From contig JAIYEC010000031.1 of the NCBI GenBank assembly GCA_027487145.1, positions 1 to 6,955 on the forward strand: a stretch of DNA of 6,955 nucleotides. The letters are read 5' to 3'. This document shows positions 4,649 to 6,955 of this stretch, in pieces (the first letter of the stretch is position 1; every line of letters begins with the position of its first letter). The DNA is from a bacterium. Its GTDB lineage: Bacteria > Patescibacteriota > Minisyncoccia > Phycocordibacterales > UBA918. Below the pieces are notes generated by a model, which worked only from the letters and a program-made list of their open reading frames with translations, was not told the origin of the DNA and made no database searches. The translations under genes were made by a program, and so were the position numbers.

Positions 4649-5821
4649 ATGGCATCATCACCAAAAAAACAAATCAAAAAAGATTTTAATAAAATGGCGC
4701 TGGCGCTTCATAAAAAATTGAAGGGCAAAATTGAAGTGAAAAGTAAAGGTGCGCTCAAGACCAAGGACGACTGGAGTACTATGTATTCTCCTGGAGTAGG
4801 AGCGGTATCACTTCATCTTTCTAAAAAACCAGAAGAAGCTCGAGAGTACACTATGAAGCGCAATATGGTGGCGGTCATCAGTGATGGTTCGGCCGTTTTG
4901 GGCTTAGGTAACTTAGGTGCTCTGCCGGCACTCCCTGTTATGGAAGGAAAGTGTGCCATCTTTAAAGAGATGGCTAATGTTGATGCCTTTCCAATTGTGC
5001 TTGATACCCAGGACCCTGAAGAAATCATCAGAATTGTCAAAGCGATTGCTCCAGGGTTTGGCGGTATTAATCTTGAAGACATCGCTGCACCACATTGTTT
5101 CTATATTGAGAATCGTCTTAAAGCTGAACTCAACATTCCGGTAATGCATGATGATCAGCATGGTACTGCGATTGTGGTTTTGGCCGGTCTTATCAATGCG
5201 TCAAAAGTAGTTAAGAAAAAACTTGAGTCACTAAAGGTAGTAGTCGTTGGTGCTGGTGCAGCTGGTCGCGCGATTACGCTCCTTCTTATGAAAGCTGGAG
5301 TAACTGATATTATTGTGACCGACTCTAAGGGTGCGCTGGTAGCTGGTCGCCAGGCACTTGAGGGATATAAGCGTGAGCTAGCACAGATGACTAACCCGCG
5401 TGGTCTTGAAGGGGATGTGATGCAGGTAGCAAGTGGCGCAGATGTGATTATCGGTGTGTCTGGTCCAGGCACGATTGCACGCGCGCATATTGAAGTCATG
5501 GCCCCGTCACCAATTGTATTTGCTCTGGCTAATCCAATTCCAGAAATTATGCCAGCGGATGCTAAACGAGCCGGAGCAGTAGTGATTGCAACGGGACGAT
5601 CTGATTTTCCTAATCAAGTTAATAATTCACTCGCATTTCCGGGAATCTTTAGAGGTGCGCTTGATAGCGGAGTGACGGAGATCACCGACGATATGAAATT
5701 AGAAGCTGCTCGAAAGATTGCATCACTCGTGAAGAAACCAACGGCTGATATGGTTATTCCACCGGTGATGACTCCAGGTTTGGTAAAGACAGTGGCTAGT
5801 GCAATAAAGAAAAAGAAGTAA
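4649..5821 (+). CDS. NAD(P)-dependent malic enzyme (oxaloacetate-decarboxylating)
   Basis: It converts malate to pyruvate and CO2 with reduction of NAD(P), in the cytoplasm. The 390 residues are the short bacterial form, without the C-terminal phosphotransacetylase-like domain of MaeB. Visible are YSPGVG with the general-acid Tyr (Y46), GLGNLGALPALPVMEGK with the catalytic Lys (K101), the metal ligands in NLEDIAAP (E143, D144) and HDDQHGT (D169), the nucleotide-binding glycines VVVGAGAAGRA (198-208), and the late motifs ANPIPEI (294-300) and DFPNQVNNSLAFPGIFRGALD (319-339). An Asp (D225) ends the second Rossmann strand, which usually favours NAD over NADP; this is inference. The N-terminus and C-terminus are Lys-rich. 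ATG 4649 is the natural start, but no Shine-Dalgarno is seen. In a reduced genome it would link malate to pyruvate and reducing power; no neighbouring gene of the same pathway is in view. Confidence 0.95.
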   Translation: MASSPKKQIKKDFNKMALALHKKLKGKIEVKSKGALKTKDDWSTMYSPGVGAVSLHLSKKPEEAREYTMKRNMVAVISDGSAVLGLGNLGALPALPVMEGKCAIFKEMANVDAFPIVLDTQDPEEIIRIVKAIAPGFGGINLEDIAAPHCFYIENRLKAELNIPVMHDDQHGTAIVVLAGLINASKVVKKKLESLKVVVVGAGAAGRAITLLLMKAGVTDIIVTDSKGALVAGRQALEGYKRELAQMTNPRGLEGDVMQVASGADVIIGVSGPGTIARAHIEVMAPSPIVFALANPIPEIMPADAKRAGAVVIATGRSDFPNQVNNSLAFPGIFRGALDSGVTEITDDMKLEAARKIASLVKKPTADMVIPPVMTPGLVKTVASAIKKKK

Positions 5822-5837
5822 TTACTGCAACAAAAAC

Positions 5838-5866
5838 AAAAAGCCGCCTCTGTGAGGCGGCTTTTT
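5838..5866. terminator. Bidirectional terminator between malic enzyme and metal transporter genes
   Basis: AAAAAGCCGCCTC and GAGGCGGCTTTTT form a perfect 13-bp stem with loop TGT. The A5 and T5 tracts at the ends give a U tail in both directions, as expected between convergent genes. It lies 16 nt after the malic enzyme stop and directly abuts the stop codon of the minus-strand permease gene. Confidence 0.92.
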
Positions 5867-5867
5867 A

Positions 5868-6719
5868 CTAGGCAGTCACCTTAACAAGGCGATTTTTTCT
5901 AGAAGTTTGAATTGTTTGATAGGCGAATACAGCCAAAAAGATACACCCTTGAACAAACACAATCGTACCGCCGGTCGCAACATTGAAGTAGTAACTTGAG
6001 TAAGCGCCAACGAGAGAACTCAGTACGCTAATACCGACAGCAATTTGTAGCATCGTCGAGAATTTTTTTGTAAGGAGAAAGGCAGTTGATCCTGGAGTAA
6101 TAAGCATGGCAATCACGAGAATAATACCGACGGTTTGAATTGAGCCTGTGATGGTGATGGCCAGCAACGAAAGGAAGGCGTAGTGAATAAACCGCACTGG
6201 TAGACCAAGTGACTGAGCGTGAATAGGGTCAAAACAGAACACGAGGAAGATACGCTGAAAGGCAAGTACTATAAGTGATACTGTCGTCAGGATAATGAAG
6301 GTATACCAGGCGGAATCATCTGAGATACCTAACACTTCACCAAACAATACGTGGGTAAGGTCGACCGAACTAATGATTTTAGAAATCAGCATAAGACCTA
6401 AGGCAAAGAGCGTGGTAAACACAATGCCCATAACCGCGTCCTCTTTAATCTTAGTGTTACTTTTAATGTATCCAATCAGGGTTACTGCCAGCATGGCAAA
6501 GACAAAGGCACCAAGACCAAAGGGAATTCCCAGCATGTACGCGAGTACAACTCCAGGAAGAACAGCGTGTGAGATGGCGTCACCAAGAAGAGACCATCCT
6601 TTCAAAACGAGAAAACATGACAAAATGGCACAGGCAACCCCGACGATTATTGAAACAAGCACCGCCTTAAACATGAAGGAGTACTGCAACGGTTCTATCA
6701 AAAAAGAAATAATATCCAT
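5868..6719 (-). CDS. Metal (Zn/Mn/Fe type) ABC transporter permease
   Basis: This inner-membrane subunit of an ABC-3 family importer (ZnuB, MntB and SitC relatives) forms the path for a divalent metal handed over by a binding protein and driven by the ATPase. The 283 residues are the usual length, with about eight hydrophobic segments starting at residue 16. Family landmarks are LLGDAISHAVLPGVVLAY (44-61), KIKEDAVMGIVFTTLFALGL (90-109), DLTHVLFGEVLGIS (120-133), FDPIHAQSLG (163-172), AMLITPGSTAFLL (204-216) and ATGGTIVF (248-255). The DLTHVLFGEVLG stretch is more like the Mn/Fe group than ZnuB, but the metal cannot be read from the sequence. The gene starts 6 nt after the stop of the upstream ATPase gene and lacks a Shine-Dalgarno sequence, so translation is probably coupled. 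Stop is TAG (5868-5870). The binding-protein gene is not in the window. Confidence 0.94.
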   Translation of the reverse strand: MDIISFLIEPLQYSFMFKAVLVSIIVGVACAILSCFLVLKGWSLLGDAISHAVLPGVVLAYMLGIPFGLGAFVFAMLAVTLIGYIKSNTKIKEDAVMGIVFTTLFALGLMLISKIISSVDLTHVLFGEVLGISDDSAWYTFIILTTVSLIVLAFQRIFLVFCFDPIHAQSLGLPVRFIHYAFLSLLAITITGSIQTVGIILVIAMLITPGSTAFLLTKKFSTMLQIAVGISVLSSLVGAYSSYYFNVATGGTIVFVQGCIFLAVFAYQTIQTSRKNRLVKVTA

Positions 6720-6725
6720 AGAGAG

Positions 6726-6955
6726 TTAGTTAAATGTCACATGGTTAAGGGAACCGTCAAAGGTTCTCTCAACTAGTTCACGGGTAAAGACTTCTTTGGT
6801 TGGTCCAAAACCGATTATAGTTGATTTCACGAGAGCTACATGGTCACAGGTGTCTGGGAGAGAAAGGAGATCGTGAGTGGCGAGGATGATCGTTTTGCCA
6901 CTTTCTTTTAAAGCAATGAAAAGTGCAATGAGTGATTTTTCGGTCGTAGCATCAA
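6726..6955 (-). CDS. Metal ABC transporter ATP-binding protein (partial, C-terminal 75 residues)
   Basis: The gene runs off the right edge; only the C-terminal end is visible and its stop is TAA at 6728-6726. The translation begins DATTEKSLIALFIALKESGK, where the first residues are the D-loop that follows Walker B, and continues with TIILATHDLL, containing the switch (H-loop) His. It ends with the usual tail of metal-importer ATPases (VALVKSTIIGFGPTKEVFT). Walker A, the signature motif and Walker B lie outside the window. It should power the permease encoded 6 nt downstream, forming an operon for uptake of Zn, Mn or Fe. Confidence 0.92.
   Translation of the reverse strand, partial: DATTEKSLIALFIALKESGKTIILATHDLLSLPDTCDHVALVKSTIIGFGPTKEVFTRELVERTFDGSLNHVTFN

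Noticed and set aside
6295..6729. 144-residue plus-strand open frame opposite the permease
   Set aside because: It is antisense to a conserved membrane protein gene and has no start signals.

Overview
The window looks like a piece of a small bacterial genome of the candidate phyla radiation (Patescibacteria, Parcubacteria-like). This is inferred from the mix of a long tail-fibre-like S74 protein on a chromosome, a tRNA without encoded CCA, short genes with weak or absent ribosome binding sites, and divergent housekeeping proteins. No ribosomal RNA or marker gene is present to prove it. All well-supported genes end in TAA or TAG and contain no in-frame TGA, so the standard bacterial code fits.

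Layout, left to right. 1-767 (+): the C-terminal 254 residues of a surface or fibre-type protein with an intramolecular chaperone (peptidase S74) domain, a coiled coil and a Pro/Glu-rich tail. 768-1249: no protein gene. It holds an AT-rich hairpin, a tRNA-Ile with the unusual anticodon UAU inside an extended 12-bp stem, a decayed second copy of the tRNA 3' half, and the terminator of the next gene. 1250-1606 (-): a 118-residue protein I do not recognise, with a strong ribosome binding site. 1679-3892 (-): recG, with a short palindromic element inserted in frame between helicase motifs I and Ia. 3993-4529 (+): a cold-shock/OB-like reading frame split by one in-frame TGA. 4649-5821 (+): NAD(P)-dependent malic enzyme. 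5868-6719 and 6726-6955 (-): permease and ATPase (cut by the window edge) of a Zn/Mn/Fe-type ABC importer.

How the genes fit together: recG is divergent from the cold-shock-like gene across a short shared promoter region. Malic enzyme and the metal transporter converge on one bidirectional terminator. The transporter genes form an operon with a 6-nt gap. The other transcription units are single genes, each with its own terminator, and there is no evidence of a defence system or intact mobile element.

The items most worth a second look are the UGA-interrupted tandem cold-shock-like gene, the palindromic insertion in RecG, and the tRNA-Ile(UAU) with its partial duplicate.
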